Assembly (NCBI RefSeq): GCF_001625695.1 | Contig: NZ_AUXY01000035.1 | Span: forward strand, 186,001-250,000 | Direction: 5' to 3' | Origin: Pseudoalteromonas luteoviolacea H33-S | GTDB taxonomy: Bacteria > Pseudomonadota > Gammaproteobacteria > Enterobacterales > Alteromonadaceae | Length of the DNA: 64,000 nucleotides | Shown: positions 8,823 through 19,528 of the stretch, piece after piece | Layout of the letters: the number at the start of each line of letters is the position of its first letter | How positions within the stretch are numbered: position 1 is the first letter of the stretch | Position numbers and translations under genes: made by a program | The notes under the pieces: generated by a model | The model's database searches: none | The model's input: only the letters and a program-made list of their open reading frames with translations | What the model was told of the DNA's origin: nothing

Positions 8823-9197
8823 TTATAAACCCGCTCTTTTCTTAATTTCTGCAATTAGCGGTGATGAACCATGTCCATTGCTTTCAGCCCAAGCAATGTC
8901 AGCACCGTCTGAAAGCGCGCTTTTAGGTAAACCTTTAACAATTAGTTTGCCAGTCTCAACTGCATTACTTGCAATTGCGTGGCGAAGAATGTTATTTCCG
9001 TTACATTGGATTGAACCAAAAATGTTACGTACTTTTACACGTGAACTTTTCAAAGCTTTACGAACACGACCTTTATCATCAACAGCGATGTACTCGCATA
9101 ATGTAACAGCCAATTGATCGTTTGCTTTAGTCTCAGAACTAAAAGAAAACGCGCCCAAACCAATACAAACACTTAACAAAACAGGTACAAATTTCAT
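8823..9197 (-). CDS. Exported DUF3718 family protein
   Basis: A 124-residue protein starting at the ATG at 9197, preceded by AGGTGA seven bases upstream; an upstream in-frame start at 9236 lacks this. Residues 1-26 form a signal peptide (MKFVPVLLSVCIGLGAFSFS, then SETKAN). The mature part has two cysteines, in LCEYIAVDDKGRVRKALK and SIQCNGNNILRHAI, the pattern of the DUF3718 family seen in marine Gammaproteobacteria, where a disulfide is likely. Function is not known. It stands alone with its own terminator between hpf and folA. Confidence 0.75.
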   Translation of the reverse strand: MKFVPVLLSVCIGLGAFSFSSETKANDQLAVTLCEYIAVDDKGRVRKALKSSRVKVRNIFGSIQCNGNNILRHAIASNAVETGKLIVKGLPKSALSDGADIAWAESNGHGSSPLIAEIKKRAGL

Positions 9198-9275
9198 TGC
9201 CAATTCACCTAGCACTTTTTTATTACATAAGGACAAACACTATTGTAGCAACACACACAACTGTTAGCAACAAAG

Positions 9276-9767
9276 TCATAATCCTTTATTCAAAGTTACG
9301 AACTTATAACGATATTTATTTCTATCATCAGGCTCGTGAACTTCACTTTCGACTTCCATCCAATTGCCCGAAGAGGTGTGATCAGGAAATCGAGTGTCTC
9401 CCTCAACATCCAAATCAATGTATGTCAAATACAGCTTTGTACATAATGGTAGAAACTGTTTGTAAATATTTCCACCTCCAATAATCATAACCTCGTCTAT
9501 TTTATCTACCAAAGCAAGTGCTTCTTCAGTTGAAGATGCTGTTTCTATACCTTCAGCTTGATACTGAGCATTTCTGGTAATCACAATATTTCTTCTGCCA
9601 GGCAACGGGCGACCAATCGATTCAAATGTCTTACGCCCCATAATCACAGGTTTACCTAACGTAATTTTTTTAAAGTGCTGCAGATCTGCTGGTAGATGCC
9701 AAGGCATTTTATTGTCATCACCTATTATTCGATCCTTTGCCATAGCCGCTATCATTGATATAACCAC
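9276..9767 (-). CDS. folA: Dihydrofolate reductase
   Basis: Reduces dihydrofolate to tetrahydrofolate with NADPH; the trimethoprim target. The protein has the family landmarks IAAMAKDRIIGDDNKMPWHLPADLQHFK (Trp22 and Asp27 region in E. coli), GKPVIMGRKTFESIGRPLPGRRNIVIT and VMIIGGGNIYKQFLP. I place the start at the GTG at 9767, because a GGAG lies six bases upstream and this gives the expected M-ISMIAAMA N terminus and about 163 residues (E. coli 159). A TTG at 9779 would add four residues and has no ribosome binding site. Confidence 0.93.
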   Translation of the reverse strand: MVISMIAAMAKDRIIGDDNKMPWHLPADLQHFKKITLGKPVIMGRKTFESIGRPLPGRRNIVITRNAQYQAEGIETASSTEEALALVDKIDEVMIIGGGNIYKQFLPLCTKLYLTYIDLDVEGDTRFPDHTSSGNWMEVESEVHEPDDRNKYRYKFVTLNKGL

Positions 9768-9794
9768 AATATACTCCAATAATAATTTTGTATT

Positions 9795-9818
9795 AAAAAA
9801 GGGCCAAACGGCCCTTTA
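9795..9818 (-). terminator. Rho-independent terminator after obgE
   Basis: A stem AAAGGGCC/GGCCCTTT with a four-base loop, followed on the minus strand by a run of T. It directly follows the obgE stop codon. Confidence 0.8.
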
Positions 9819-10997
<1,179 letters not shown>

Positions 10998-11052
10998 CTA
11001 TTATAGCAAGGTACGCTTAGCTGCTGATAAATAATATGTAGCTATAAAAACA

Positions 11053-11079
11053 AAAAACCCCGCCTAAGCGGGGTTTTTA
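11053..11079 (-). terminator. Rho-independent terminator after rplU-rpmA
   Basis: A perfect ACCCCGC/GCGGGGT stem with a four-base loop flanked by A and T runs, just beyond the rpmA stop. It separates the ribosomal protein genes from obgE. Confidence 0.88.
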
Positions 11080-11093
11080 TAAATCTTTACCGA

Positions 11094-11351
11094 TTACTCA
11101 GCAACGATGCTAACGTATTTACGGTTTAAAGGACCTTTAGTTTCGAAAACTACTTTACCATCTGCTTTTGCAAAGATAGTGTGGTCTTTACCGATACCTG
11201 CGTTAGAACCAGCGTGGAATCTAGTACCACGTTGACGAACGATGATGTTACCCGCTAAAACTGATTCGCCACCGAAACGCTTAACACCTAGGCGTTTACT
11301 TTCTGAATCGCGACCGTTACGAGTACTACCAGCTGCCTTCTTATGTGCCAT
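11094..11351 (-). CDS. rpmA: 50S ribosomal protein L27
   Basis: An 85-residue L27. The N terminus [20 protein letters not shown] reaches into the peptidyl-transferase centre in known structures, and [22 protein letters not shown] and [18 protein letters not shown] follow. It lies 19 bases after rplU and is co-transcribed with it. Confidence 0.98.
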   Translation of the reverse strand: MAHKKAAGSTRNGRDSESKRLGVKRFGGESVLAGNIIVRQRGTRFHAGSNAGIGKDHTIFAKADGKVVFETKGPLNRKYVSIVAE

Positions 11352-11370
11352 CTTTCTGTACCTCTAAAAA

Positions 11371-11682
11371 TTAAGCGCTAATGCCAGTGATTTTAACTTC
11401 AGTGAACCACTGACGGTGGCCCATCTGCTTACGAGAATGCTTACGACGTCTGAACTTAACAATCTTAATTTTCTCGCCACGACCGTGAGAAACAACTTCA
11501 GCTGTTACCTTACCGCCATTTACGAATGGTGCACCGATCTCGATCTTTTCACCATCAGCAACTAGAAGTACTGAATCAAATTCAATTGATGCACCAGTCT
11601 CAACGTCTAATTTTTCTAGACGAATTGTTTGACCTTCAGTCACACGGTGCTGTTTACCACCACTTTGGAAAACCGCGTACAT
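11371..11682 (-). CDS. rplU: 50S ribosomal protein L21
   Basis: A 103-residue L21 that starts [18 protein letters not shown] and ends with the signature [19 protein letters not shown] and TEVKITGI, which binds 23S rRNA. It is the first gene of the rplU-rpmA operon and is divergent from ispB. This arrangement is conserved in Gammaproteobacteria. Confidence 0.98.
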   Translation of the reverse strand: MYAVFQSGGKQHRVTEGQTIRLEKLDVETGASIEFDSVLLVADGEKIEIGAPFVNGGKVTAEVVSHGRGEKIKIVKFRRRKHSRKQMGHRQWFTEVKITGISA

Positions 11683-12061
11683 AATTAACTCCGTTGTGCG
11701 CCCTCAAATCGACGCAACTTAATATTCTTCAATAGGGCGCGAAGTTTACGCTAATGTCGAACTCCACGCAATACCCTAAAGACAAAATAATGAATAAAAA
11801 TTGGCTTGTTTGAGAGCATTAATTCATTTTTGCCTATTCTAGCTAAAAAGTTTGCGTTGCTAAACTATTTTTTTCTGTAAAAACTTTTAATCAAAACACT
11901 TGACAGATCATATCCGTACATAGAACACACTCAAAAATGCCCAATATTTAGACCACCTTCTATTTTTTTACCTATCAATACGCATAAAATTCGAGTCGAC
12001 TGAAATTTTAATGTACAATCTGCGGCGTTTATCTCTAACTGGGGCTTTAGCACGGTATACT
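11683..12061. promoter_or_regulatory. Divergent rplU/ispB promoter region
   Basis: About 380 bases without a convincing gene. It is AT-rich and must hold the promoters for rplU (leftward) and ispB (rightward). A good -35-like TTGACA is at 11900-11905, and a -10-like TACAAT lies at 12014-12019, about 43 bases before the ispB start. I see no clear leader structure or riboswitch. Confidence 0.5.
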
Positions 12062-13036
12062 ATGGATATTAAGACTATCCAATCACTGATTGAGCAGGAT
12101 ATGCTCTCTGTGAATAAACTTATTTTCGAACAAATGCAGTCTGATGTTGCGTTAGTAAATCAATTGGGTCTTTACATTGTTAACAGCGGTGGAAAACGCA
12201 TTAGACCAATGTTGACTTTATTGGTTGCTAAGGCACTAGCAGCTGAAGCCCAGAATAAGCATATTACTTTAGCTACCATCATAGAGTTTATCCATACTGC
12301 AACTTTGTTACATGATGACGTCGTCGATGAATCAAATTTAAGACGCGGCGAGCCAACAGCAAACGCCGAGTTTGGTAATGCTGCAAGTGTACTTGTTGGA
12401 GACTTTATATATACGCGCTCCTTTCAGTTAATGGTTGGCCTTAACAACATGGAAGTAATGCAAATATTGGCCGATGCGACCAATATTATTGCTGAAGGTG
12501 AGGTACTGCAATTAATGAATTGCAACGACCCTGACACCACTGAGCAAAGCTATATGCAGGTAATTTATAGTAAAACTGCTAAATTATTCGAAGCTGCGAC
12601 TATGCTACCCGCCGTTGTATCTGAGCAGCCACAAACTGTTAAAGATGCTTTAAAACTGTACGGGATGCATTTAGGAACGGCATTTCAATTAGTTGATGAC
12701 ATACTGGACTATAGTGCAAACGCTGAGCAACTGGGCAAAAATATTGGTGACGATTTAGCTGAAGGCAAACCGACACTCCCGCTTATTTATGCCATGAAAT
12801 CAGGCTCAGAATCTCAGGTAGCTCAGATAAGAGAAGCGATTGAGTCAGGAAATGGCATCGACAACTTACCTGATATCTTAAACACTCTTGAAGAAACCCA
12901 AGCGCTGCAAAAGACCATGTCAAAAGCGCAACAAGAGTCGGAAAAAGCAATAGCACAACTAAATGTTTTAGCAGACTCTCAATTTAAAGATGCGCTCATT
13001 GCATTAGCAAAGCTTTCTGTAGATAGAGAGTATTAA
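12062..13036 (+). CDS. ispB: Octaprenyl (polyprenyl) diphosphate synthase
   Basis: Chain-elongating prenyl transferase that makes the side chain of ubiquinone and menaquinone. The 324-residue length matches E. coli IspB (323). Both aspartate-rich motifs are present: HDDVVDE (Asp85-Asp86-Asp89) and VDDILDY (Asp212-Asp213-Asp216), as well as GGKRIRPML and KTAKLFEAA. I use the ATG at 12062, which gives the E. coli-like N terminus; an in-frame ATG at 12011 overlaps the likely promoter. Chain length cannot be decided by eye, though octaprenyl is usual in this group. Confidence 0.93.
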   Translation: MDIKTIQSLIEQDMLSVNKLIFEQMQSDVALVNQLGLYIVNSGGKRIRPMLTLLVAKALAAEAQNKHITLATIIEFIHTATLLHDDVVDESNLRRGEPTANAEFGNAASVLVGDFIYTRSFQLMVGLNNMEVMQILADATNIIAEGEVLQLMNCNDPDTTEQSYMQVIYSKTAKLFEAATMLPAVVSEQPQTVKDALKLYGMHLGTAFQLVDDILDYSANAEQLGKNIGDDLAEGKPTLPLIYAMKSGSESQVAQIREAIESGNGIDNLPDILNTLEETQALQKTMSKAQQESEKAIAQLNVLADSQFKDALIALAKLSVDREY

Positions 13037-13044
13037 CCGCAAAA

Positions 13045-13072
13045 TAAAAAAGCTGCCGAGGCAGCTTTTTTT
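13045..13072. terminator. Bidirectional terminator between ispB and yggX
   Basis: A perfect AAAAAAGCTGCC/GGCAGCTTTTTT stem with a two-base loop serves both convergent genes; it reaches the yggX stop codon. Confidence 0.88.
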
Positions 13073-13343
13073 ACTTCTCTGGAGGCCTATAACCTTCAAT
13101 TTCCACTTCTTTATTTTCAAACAAAAAGCCGACCATTTGCTCTTCTAAAAGTTGACGGTGATCAGGGTCCATCATATTCAAATGCTTTTCATTAATTAGC
13201 ATTGTTTGCTTGTGTTGCCACTGCTGCCAAGCTTCTTTAGAAATATTATTGAAGATACGCTCGCCCACTTCACCTGGATATAATTGAAAATCCAAACCTG
13301 GCGCTTCTTTGTTTAATTTCTGACAAAAAACTGTACGTGCCAT
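13071..13343 (-). CDS. yggX: Fe(2+)-trafficking protein YggX
   Basis: A 90-residue protein with the family blocks [53 protein letters not shown] and [11 protein letters not shown]. YggX has been linked to iron handling and protection of Fe-S clusters from oxidants in Salmonella and E. coli. It sits just downstream of mutY (itself an Fe-S enzyme) in the same direction with 37 bases between, the conserved mutY-yggX operon. Confidence 0.95.
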   Translation of the reverse strand: MARTVFCQKLNKEAPGLDFQLYPGEVGERIFNNISKEAWQQWQHKQTMLINEKHLNMMDPDHRQLLEEQMVGFLFENKEVEIEGYRPPEK

Positions 13344-13380
13344 TTTCTCACCTATTCTCTTTCTTTTTGATGAGAACAGT

Positions 13381-14439
13381 TTACCCCATTGCCTTTAATA
13401 CTTTAACTAACTTTTTCGTTGGTGCCGCCAGCCCTACCTCAGGAGGATGATTAACATCATACCAAAGCAATTGATTATCATGGACACAATCAGGAATTTG
13501 TTGAAGCTCAACACAAATAGGGTTTATTGTTAGCTCAAAGTGAGTAAAAATATGAACGAATGGTTCTAAAGTGCGCGTTGTCACATCAATCCCTTGCTGA
13601 ATTAAAAACGCCTCCAACTCGGTTAAATCATTAAATTCAAAGAACCCAAATAACCCACCCCAAATACCACTATTAGGACGTTTTTCCATCAATACTTTAT
13701 CACCGACTTTGACCATCAAATGATAAGCTGTTTTTTTAGGTTTTTCTTTTTTAGGCTTAGAATTAGGGAACTCTTTTACCCGGTTGCTTTTGTGAGCCAT
13801 GCACCTATCGACCAACGGGCACTGTTCACATTGAAACCTAGAGCGAGAACAAAGGCTTGCTCCCAAGTCCATCATCGCTTGGTTAAACTCACGAACATCA
13901 CCAGAGGGCGTAACCGCGTTGGTCAGATCCCATAAGTGGTTCTCAACCTTCTTAACCCCGTACCAACCTTCTACCATAAAAAAGCGTGCTAATACCCTTT
14001 TGACATTGCCATCTAATATAGAGTGATGCTGTCCCAAAGCAAGCGACAATATGGCCCCTGCAGTTGAACGTCCAATACCTGGCAAGTCTACAACTTGCTC
14101 AAAAGTTTCAGGAAACTTACCCTGATATTTATCGCGAATAATTTTAGCTGTTTTGTGTAAATTCCTAGCTCTCGCGTAATACCCCAAGCCAGTCCAATGA
14201 TGCAATACTTCATCTTCATCTGCATCAGCCAAGTCAATCACTGTCGGAAACCTTGACATAAAACGTTCAAAATAGGGGATCACAGTTACAACCTGTGTTT
14301 GCTGTAACATAACTTCAGACACCCATACTTTATAAGGGGTTTTATCTATTTGCCACGGCAATGTTTTTCTGCCATGGACGTGGTACCAATCTACAACTTG
14401 TGTTGCAAACCAATTTGCTGTTTGACGGTCAACGGGCAT
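13381..14439 (-). CDS. mutY: Adenine DNA glycosylase MutY
   Basis: Removes adenine mispaired with 8-oxoguanine. From the ATG at 14439 (preceded by GAGAATAAAG) it has 352 residues; E. coli MutY has 350. The N-terminal catalytic domain has [24 protein letters not shown], the helix-hairpin-helix [13 protein letters not shown] and the catalytic-Asp segment [12 protein letters not shown]. The 4Fe-4S ligands are spaced Cys-X6-Cys-X2-Cys-X5-Cys. The C-terminal NUDIX-like domain that reads 8-oxoG follows ([19 protein letters not shown]). An in-frame start 63 bases upstream is open but would add residues absent from the family. Confidence 0.96.
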   Translation of the reverse strand: MPVDRQTANWFATQVVDWYHVHGRKTLPWQIDKTPYKVWVSEVMLQQTQVVTVIPYFERFMSRFPTVIDLADADEDEVLHHWTGLGYYARARNLHKTAKIIRDKYQGKFPETFEQVVDLPGIGRSTAGAILSLALGQHHSILDGNVKRVLARFFMVEGWYGVKKVENHLWDLTNAVTPSGDVREFNQAMMDLGASLCSRSRFQCEQCPLVDRCMAHKSNRVKEFPNSKPKKEKPKKTAYHLMVKVGDKVLMEKRPNSGIWGGLFGFFEFNDLTELEAFLIQQGIDVTTRTLEPFVHIFTHFELTINPICVELQQIPDCVHDNQLLWYDVNHPPEVGLAAPTKKLVKVLKAMG

Positions 14440-14516
14440 CTTTATTCTCAATCTACTTGCTTCACGCGCCAGTGTAAGAAGGTTTTTAAAAACGTCAAGC
14501 ACTTGTACTTATCGGC

Positions 14517-15290
14517 GTGAACAGGGATAATGTGCGCCCAATTTTTACACCGCAGATGATGACAATGAACGAATCGAGTAAACAAGCACTAGAGCAGGCT
14601 GAGCAAGAAGGTAAATACATCCGTAAAGTGCGCAGCTTTGTAAAACGTGAAGGTCGCCTAACTAAAGGTCAAGCAGCAGCGCTAGAAAAGTGCTGGCCAA
14701 CTCTTGGACTTGAGCACAGCCAAGGCCTACTCAACTTCAGTGAAATATTTGGCAACGACAATGATGTAGTTGTAGAAATTGGCTTTGGTATGGGTAAATC
14801 ACTAGTTGAGATGGCTAAAAATAACCCTGACCAAAACTTTATTGGTATTGAAGTTCACCGCCCAGGCGTTGGCGCTTGTCTAATGGAAGCCGATGAACAT
14901 GGCCTAACTAATCTACGTGTTTATGAACACGATGCAGTAGAAGTGCTGGCTGATTGCATCCCTGATAGCAGCTTGAGTAAATTACAGCTCTTCTTCCCAG
15001 ATCCTTGGCATAAAAAGCGTCACCACAAACGTCGTATTGTACAAACCGAATTTGCACAGAAGATCAGAGCTAAATTAAAAGTAGGCGGCGTCTTTCATAT
15101 GGCAACTGATTGGGAAAACTATGCAGAGCATATGTTGGAAGTCATGCAACAAGCAGAAGGTTATAGTAACCAGTCTGAAAACAATGACTATGTACCTAGA
15201 CCAGACTTTAGACCACTTACAAAGTTTGAACAACGCGGCCATCGACTGGGCCACGGAGTATGGGACCTAATGTTTGAGCGCACAGCCTAA
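14517..15290 (+). CDS. trmB: tRNA (guanine-46-N7)-methyltransferase TrmB
   Basis: Class I S-adenosylmethionine methyltransferase that makes m7G46 in tRNA. The SAM motif [25 protein letters not shown], the substrate motif [15 protein letters not shown] and the C-terminal [21 protein letters not shown] are all present. The start is uncertain: the listed GTG at 14517 gives 257 residues, while ATGs at 14556, 14559 and 14565 would give a length closer to E. coli (239). No strong ribosome binding site decides. It is divergent from mutY and followed by rsmC. Confidence 0.93.
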   Translation: MNRDNVRPIFTPQMMTMNESSKQALEQAEQEGKYIRKVRSFVKREGRLTKGQAAALEKCWPTLGLEHSQGLLNFSEIFGNDNDVVVEIGFGMGKSLVEMAKNNPDQNFIGIEVHRPGVGACLMEADEHGLTNLRVYEHDAVEVLADCIPDSSLSKLQLFFPDPWHKKRHHKRRIVQTEFAQKIRAKLKVGGVFHMATDWENYAEHMLEVMQQAEGYSNQSENNDYVPRPDFRPLTKFEQRGHRLGHGVWDLMFERTA

Positions 15291-15361
15291 TAATGTTCTT
15301 CAAGGGGCTGTATTGCCCCTTTCATTTCATATCGATACTAGATAATTACCTGAGATACATA

Positions 15362-16399
15362 ATGCAAAAACTATCAAACCCTAGCCTACTTTTACTTCGC
15401 AATGAAGAGGAACTCCATGGCGAAAAAGTTCTAGTTATTAATCATAACGATGATGGTTTTTTGTCTGAATTAGCCAAGGTCAATCCAACAGCGCAAATTT
15501 ACGCTTTTAGTTATAACTTCGCCGATCACCTTGCTGCCACCAAATATCAAAACGTGACCAGCTTTGTTAACCATAGCTTGCCTAATATAGATAACTTAGA
15601 TTTGGTGATTTATTACTATCCAAAATCTAAGCCTGAGGCAAATATGATGTTAACTAACATTAGGGCCAACCTTGGGAAAGCGACTCGGTTACTCGTTGTT
15701 GGAGAAAATAAAGGCGGTGTTAAATCGGTTGAAAAGCAACTTAAACCATATGCACAAGCTAGTTATAAATTAGACAGCGCTAAACATTGTATCTTATACG
15801 AATTCAACGATCTTATAGCAGAAGACAGCTTTGATATTGCCAATTACCACCATACTTTCAACGTTAAAGTAGCAGAGCAAAACTTTGATGCTATTAGCGT
15901 GCCTGGCGTCTTTAATCATGGCAAGCTTGATATTGGTACAGAGTTACTGCTTAACCATTTAACAATACCAAACAAAGGTGATGTACTCGATTTTGGCTGT
16001 GGCGCTGGTTTGATAGCAACCTTCATGTTAAATGCGCAACCCAATTTATCCCTGTACTGCTTAGATGTCAGTGCACTGGCACTTTATGCCAGTGAGCAAA
16101 CTCTAAAACTAAATGGGCACAATGGACAGTTCATCCTGAGCGATGGACTAACGCAAGTAACAACTAAATTTGATATGATTGTCAGCAATCCTCCATTTCA
16201 CACTGGCCTGAGCACAGATTACAGCATCGCTGAGACGTTTTTAGCAAATGCAAAGCATATGATGAAAAAAGGCGCTAATTTACAGATCGTTGCCAATAGT
16301 TTTTTAAAATATCCCCCTATCATAGAGCAGCACTTTGCGCACTTTAAAACAGAAATTAAAAATACCAAGTTCGCGGTATATCAGGCACAGAAAGTATAA
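15362..16399 (+). CDS. rsmC: 16S rRNA (guanine-1207-N2)-methyltransferase RsmC
   Basis: A two-domain RsmC of 345 residues starting at MQKLSNPSLLLLRNEEEL (ATG 15362). The N-terminal half is the degenerate methyltransferase-like domain of this family; the C-terminal half has the SAM motif LDFGCGAGLIATFM and the catalytic NPPF motif (IVSNPPFHTGLSTDYSIAE) typical of N2-guanine methyltransferases. It modifies G1207 in the 30S subunit. The frame is open 69 bases further upstream but that part reads like the intergenic hairpin region after trmB. Confidence 0.92.
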   Translation: MQKLSNPSLLLLRNEEELHGEKVLVINHNDDGFLSELAKVNPTAQIYAFSYNFADHLAATKYQNVTSFVNHSLPNIDNLDLVIYYYPKSKPEANMMLTNIRANLGKATRLLVVGENKGGVKSVEKQLKPYAQASYKLDSAKHCILYEFNDLIAEDSFDIANYHHTFNVKVAEQNFDAISVPGVFNHGKLDIGTELLLNHLTIPNKGDVLDFGCGAGLIATFMLNAQPNLSLYCLDVSALALYASEQTLKLNGHNGQFILSDGLTQVTTKFDMIVSNPPFHTGLSTDYSIAETFLANAKHMMKKGANLQIVANSFLKYPPIIEQHFAHFKTEIKNTKFAVYQAQKV

Positions 16400-16544
16400 A
16401 ACTCTGCTATATCTGCTAACCAAATGTGCCTTCAATTTAAATGTTAGCGATAAGTTCAAGGGAATTGTCTGCTTTTTTGTTAACTTACTTAACTAAGCTG
16501 CTAAACTAAGGTTAGCTGTTAAGAGGTCCACTTATGAGCGCACA

Positions 16545-18164
16545 ATGGGAAAACACGCAACAAAAACAAGTATAAGAAAAGTTTTGATAAGTGCTGTTAT
16601 GTTAGTAACAGCTTTGTCGCTCTCACTCTCCATATCTATTTCAACCTACCTAGATGTTAAAGAGCAAAAAAAGCTGATCGTAAATAAGCTGCAAATGATT
16701 GCTGAAATCATCGCTTTTAACGCCCAGATCACCCTTATTTTTGATGACAGAAAGACAGAAGAAAAACGCCTCAAATCCTTTAACAAAGTTGAATTGGTTA
16801 AAAACATTCATATTTATGCAATTGATGATGTGACCAACAAGCCAGTCTTTTTTACCAGTTACAATGCGAGTAAAACACCACCAGTACCACTGAAAGTAAA
16901 CGAAATTGAAGCATTAAAAGAGCCGAAGGTATCGACAGACTACGTTGAGCTGATCATTCCTGTTGAATACGAAGGAAAAGTCGAGGGGTATGTCTACGTA
17001 AGAGGCGGCTTGGAGCGACTATCACAATATATAAATCAAAAGATACTCGTCGACATTGCGTTAACTCTCATCGTACTCATATTGGTATTATTCGTTGCAC
17101 GTGCAATCCAAAAGCGCATTGCCAATCCAATAGACTCGCTATCGATAATGCTGCAAGACGTTTCTAAAAACCATAATTATTCAGCAAGGGCAACAAAAAG
17201 CGATATTGAAGAGGTTAACATGTTGGCAAATAACCTCAATATTATGCTCGCGCGGACACAAAACCAACTTGCACGTCATCAAGCTGACAAGCTTGAAATA
17301 AAGCAGCTCAATCAAAACTTAGAAGAAAAGGTTAATCAACGGACTATCGCCCTCAGAGAGGCAAACCAAGAGCTTCTGAATACATTAGAGCGAATGCATC
17401 AGTATCAAAATCAAATTGTTGAAAATGAAAAAATGGCTTCGCTTGGCCAAATGGTCGCAGGCGTTGCCCACGAGGTAAATACGCCTATTGGCCTAGGAGT
17501 CACTGGCTCAACACTACTACGAGATAAGCTTGCGGATATAAATGCAGCTTTTGAGCAAAAAACCTTAACATCAAAGCAATTAGAACGTTTTATTCATGAT
17601 GGTATTGAGAATTTAGATTTAATCTACCGTAATTTAAATCGCGCTGCAGAACTTATCTCAAGCTTTAAAAAGGTTGCGGTCAGCCAAGATGTAGAAGTCA
17701 GTTCAGAAGTTAATATCAACAAACTTTTCCAGGCTATTGTGAGCAGCATGCGCGCAGAAATCGACATAAAAAATGTCACTTGGCAACTCTCTTGCTCTGA
17801 AAAACTGACCGTTAGAACCAAAGCTGGTTTGCTGCAACAGGTTTTTGAGCAACTATTATCTAACTCACTTATTCATGGTTTTTTAGATTTAAAAGACAAC
17901 CAAATTCACATTTATGTTGAGCAACATAGCCAATCTTTAGAAATTATCTACCAAGATAATGGCGTTGGCGTATCTAACGCAGTAAAAAAACGTATCTTCG
18001 ATCCATTTGTCACCACCAAACGTGGAGAAGGCGGCAGTGGGTTGGGCATGCACCTAGTTTATAATTTAATCACGCAAGCTTTAGGTGGAACTATAACCCT
18101 TTCTGATGATATTAAAAAAGGTACTAAGTTTATTATAACCCTGCCTCTAAAAGGGGTAATTTAA
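16545..18164 (+). CDS. Membrane sensor histidine kinase with CHASE-like periplasmic domain and HAMP
   Basis: A 539-residue histidine kinase. Domain order: TM1 (about 11-33), a periplasmic domain of about 130 residues that resembles CHASE8-type sensors (IIAFNAQITLIFDDRKTEEKRL), TM2 (about 167-188), HAMP, a coiled coil, a phospho-acceptor helix with GVAHEVNTPIG (His309), and an ATPase domain with N box LLSNSLIHGF, G1 DNGVGV, and GGSGLGMHLVYNL. It has no receiver domain. Its stop overlaps the start of the following YfiR-like gene (TAATG), so the two are translationally coupled. CHASE8 and YfiR are otherwise known from YfiN (TpbB) diguanylate cyclases, which YfiR represses in the periplasm; here a kinase output takes that place. 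The cognate response regulator is not obvious. Confidence 0.85.
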   Translation: MGKHATKTSIRKVLISAVMLVTALSLSLSISISTYLDVKEQKKLIVNKLQMIAEIIAFNAQITLIFDDRKTEEKRLKSFNKVELVKNIHIYAIDDVTNKPVFFTSYNASKTPPVPLKVNEIEALKEPKVSTDYVELIIPVEYEGKVEGYVYVRGGLERLSQYINQKILVDIALTLIVLILVLFVARAIQKRIANPIDSLSIMLQDVSKNHNYSARATKSDIEEVNMLANNLNIMLARTQNQLARHQADKLEIKQLNQNLEEKVNQRTIALREANQELLNTLERMHQYQNQIVENEKMASLGQMVAGVAHEVNTPIGLGVTGSTLLRDKLADINAAFEQKTLTSKQLERFIHDGIENLDLIYRNLNRAAELISSFKKVAVSQDVEVSSEVNINKLFQAIVSSMRAEIDIKNVTWQLSCSEKLTVRTKAGLLQQVFEQLLSNSLIHGFLDLKDNQIHIYVEQHSQSLEIIYQDNGVGVSNAVKKRIFDPFVTTKRGEGGSGLGMHLVYNLITQALGGTITLSDDIKKGTKFIITLPLKGVI

Positions 18165-18691
18165 TGAAATTAATGTACCTAATAGCTACATTTATTTTTA
18201 TTTTTTGTAGTTTAAATGTTGACGCAAAATCACCTCATGAAATTCGTTCAGCTTTTTTATATCAAATGGCAAAGTTAATCGATTTTCCAGAACAAAAAAA
18301 TAAGCAAGTAACCCGATTTTGCTTTTATGATTTAACTCATGGACCAGGTGCTATTTTAAATAAAAATAATAACTTAAAAATACGTGGTAAACCGATAGAT
18401 ATAATAAAAGTTAATATTTCCGACCCGTTTAGGGAACTTTCCAAGCGCTGCGATATCACATACATTGATGAAACAATGGAAGATGATATACTATCCACTT
18501 GGACCGATACAATTACCTTAAATATGGTGACTGTAGGCGAAAGTATCGAATTTTTAGAAGGGGGTGGGATTGCTTCCTTGGTCCAAGAAGGGAGTAAAAT
18601 TCGGTTATATATTAACAGGCAAGAAGTTGCACAACACAATTTTAAAGTGCTCTCTCGACTACTCGCAGTTTCTAAGTTCTATCCTAACTGA
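18164..18691 (+). CDS. Periplasmic YfiR/DUF4154 family protein
   Basis: A 175-residue protein with a signal peptide (residues 1-22, ending NVDA) and the YfiR (DUF4154) pattern: the SPHEIRSAFLYQMAKLIDFP start, RFCFYD, a short Cys-containing RCDITYIDE, then LTVGES-like VTVGESIEFLEGGGIASLV and KIRLYINRQEVAQHNFKVLSRLLAVSKF. In Pseudomonas, YfiR is a redox-sensitive periplasmic repressor that binds the CHASE8 domain of YfiN. The start codon overlaps the stop of the histidine kinase gene, so it most likely regulates or co-senses with that kinase. Confidence 0.85.
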   Translation: MKLMYLIATFIFIFCSLNVDAKSPHEIRSAFLYQMAKLIDFPEQKNKQVTRFCFYDLTHGPGAILNKNNNLKIRGKPIDIIKVNISDPFRELSKRCDITYIDETMEDDILSTWTDTITLNMVTVGESIEFLEGGGIASLVQEGSKIRLYINRQEVAQHNFKVLSRLLAVSKFYPN

Positions 18692-18798
18692 TTTTACTTG
18701 TTAACAATTGAATATACTCCTATAATCGTTAACATTCGGTTTTATTATATAACACCGAAGTTTTTGTAAATAAAACATTCCGAAAAGGTTAATTAATA

Positions 18799-19524
18799 AT
18801 GCAAACGCCAGTCATTCTAATTGTTGAGGATGAAGACGTAACTCGACTGAACCTCGTTAGTTTATTTGAAGCCGAAGGTCATAAGGTAATTGAAGCCATT
18901 GATGGCGATGATATGCATGAAAAATTGACAGCAAACGACGATGTCAACTGTGTAATCATGGATATAAACCTTCCTGGTAGAAACGGCTTAATCTTAGCTC
19001 GTGAGTTACGCCAGAAAAAAAATGTAGGCTTAATTTTCTTAACAGGTCGTGATAACGATGTCGATAGAATCTTAGGTTTAGAGATCGGTGCTGATGACTA
19101 CGTCACAAAACCGTTCAACCCTCGTGAACTAACTATTCGTGTACGTAACTTAATTTCACGTACAGGTTCAACACCAGAAGAGTCGGCTATCGACAGCAAT
19201 GGTGTTATCACTTTCAACGGGTGGGAACTTGATGAAAACAGTCGCTGTTTGACTTCACCAACAGGTGAATCTAAGCGCCTACCAAAAGGTGAGTATAGAG
19301 CTCTTCGCTTAATGCTTGACTCTCCGGGTCGCATTTTCAGCCGCGAACAGCTTATCAAGCACATGACAGGGCGTGAGCTACGTGCAAACGATCGTACTGT
19401 TGATGTTACTATTCGTCGTATTCGTAAGCACTTCGAAACTGACAGTAACACACCTGAGCTTATCAGCACAATTCATGGTGAAGGCTACCGTTTCATCGGT
19501 AAAATCGATAGCACTCAACCATAG
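18799..19524 (+). CDS. arcA: Response regulator ArcA
   Basis: OmpR-family response regulator of the aerobic/anaerobic redox switch. The 241 residues align closely with E. coli ArcA (238): [16 protein letters not shown], phospho-acceptor Asp55 in [41 protein letters not shown], and the winged-helix output with [34 protein letters not shown] and IHGEGYRF. When phosphorylated it represses respiratory genes. Its probable kinase gene, arcB, is convergent and only five bases downstream. In E. coli the two genes are unlinked. Confidence 0.95.
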   Translation: MQTPVILIVEDEDVTRLNLVSLFEAEGHKVIEAIDGDDMHEKLTANDDVNCVIMDINLPGRNGLILARELRQKKNVGLIFLTGRDNDVDRILGLEIGADDYVTKPFNPRELTIRVRNLISRTGSTPEESAIDSNGVITFNGWELDENSRCLTSPTGESKRLPKGEYRALRLMLDSPGRIFSREQLIKHMTGRELRANDRTVDVTIRRIRKHFETDSNTPELISTIHGEGYRFIGKIDSTQP

Positions 19525-19528
19525 TTCG

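Noticed and set aside
16534..16545. ATG at 16534 as start of the histidine kinase
   Set aside because: It is in a different frame; the kinase frame begins at 16545.
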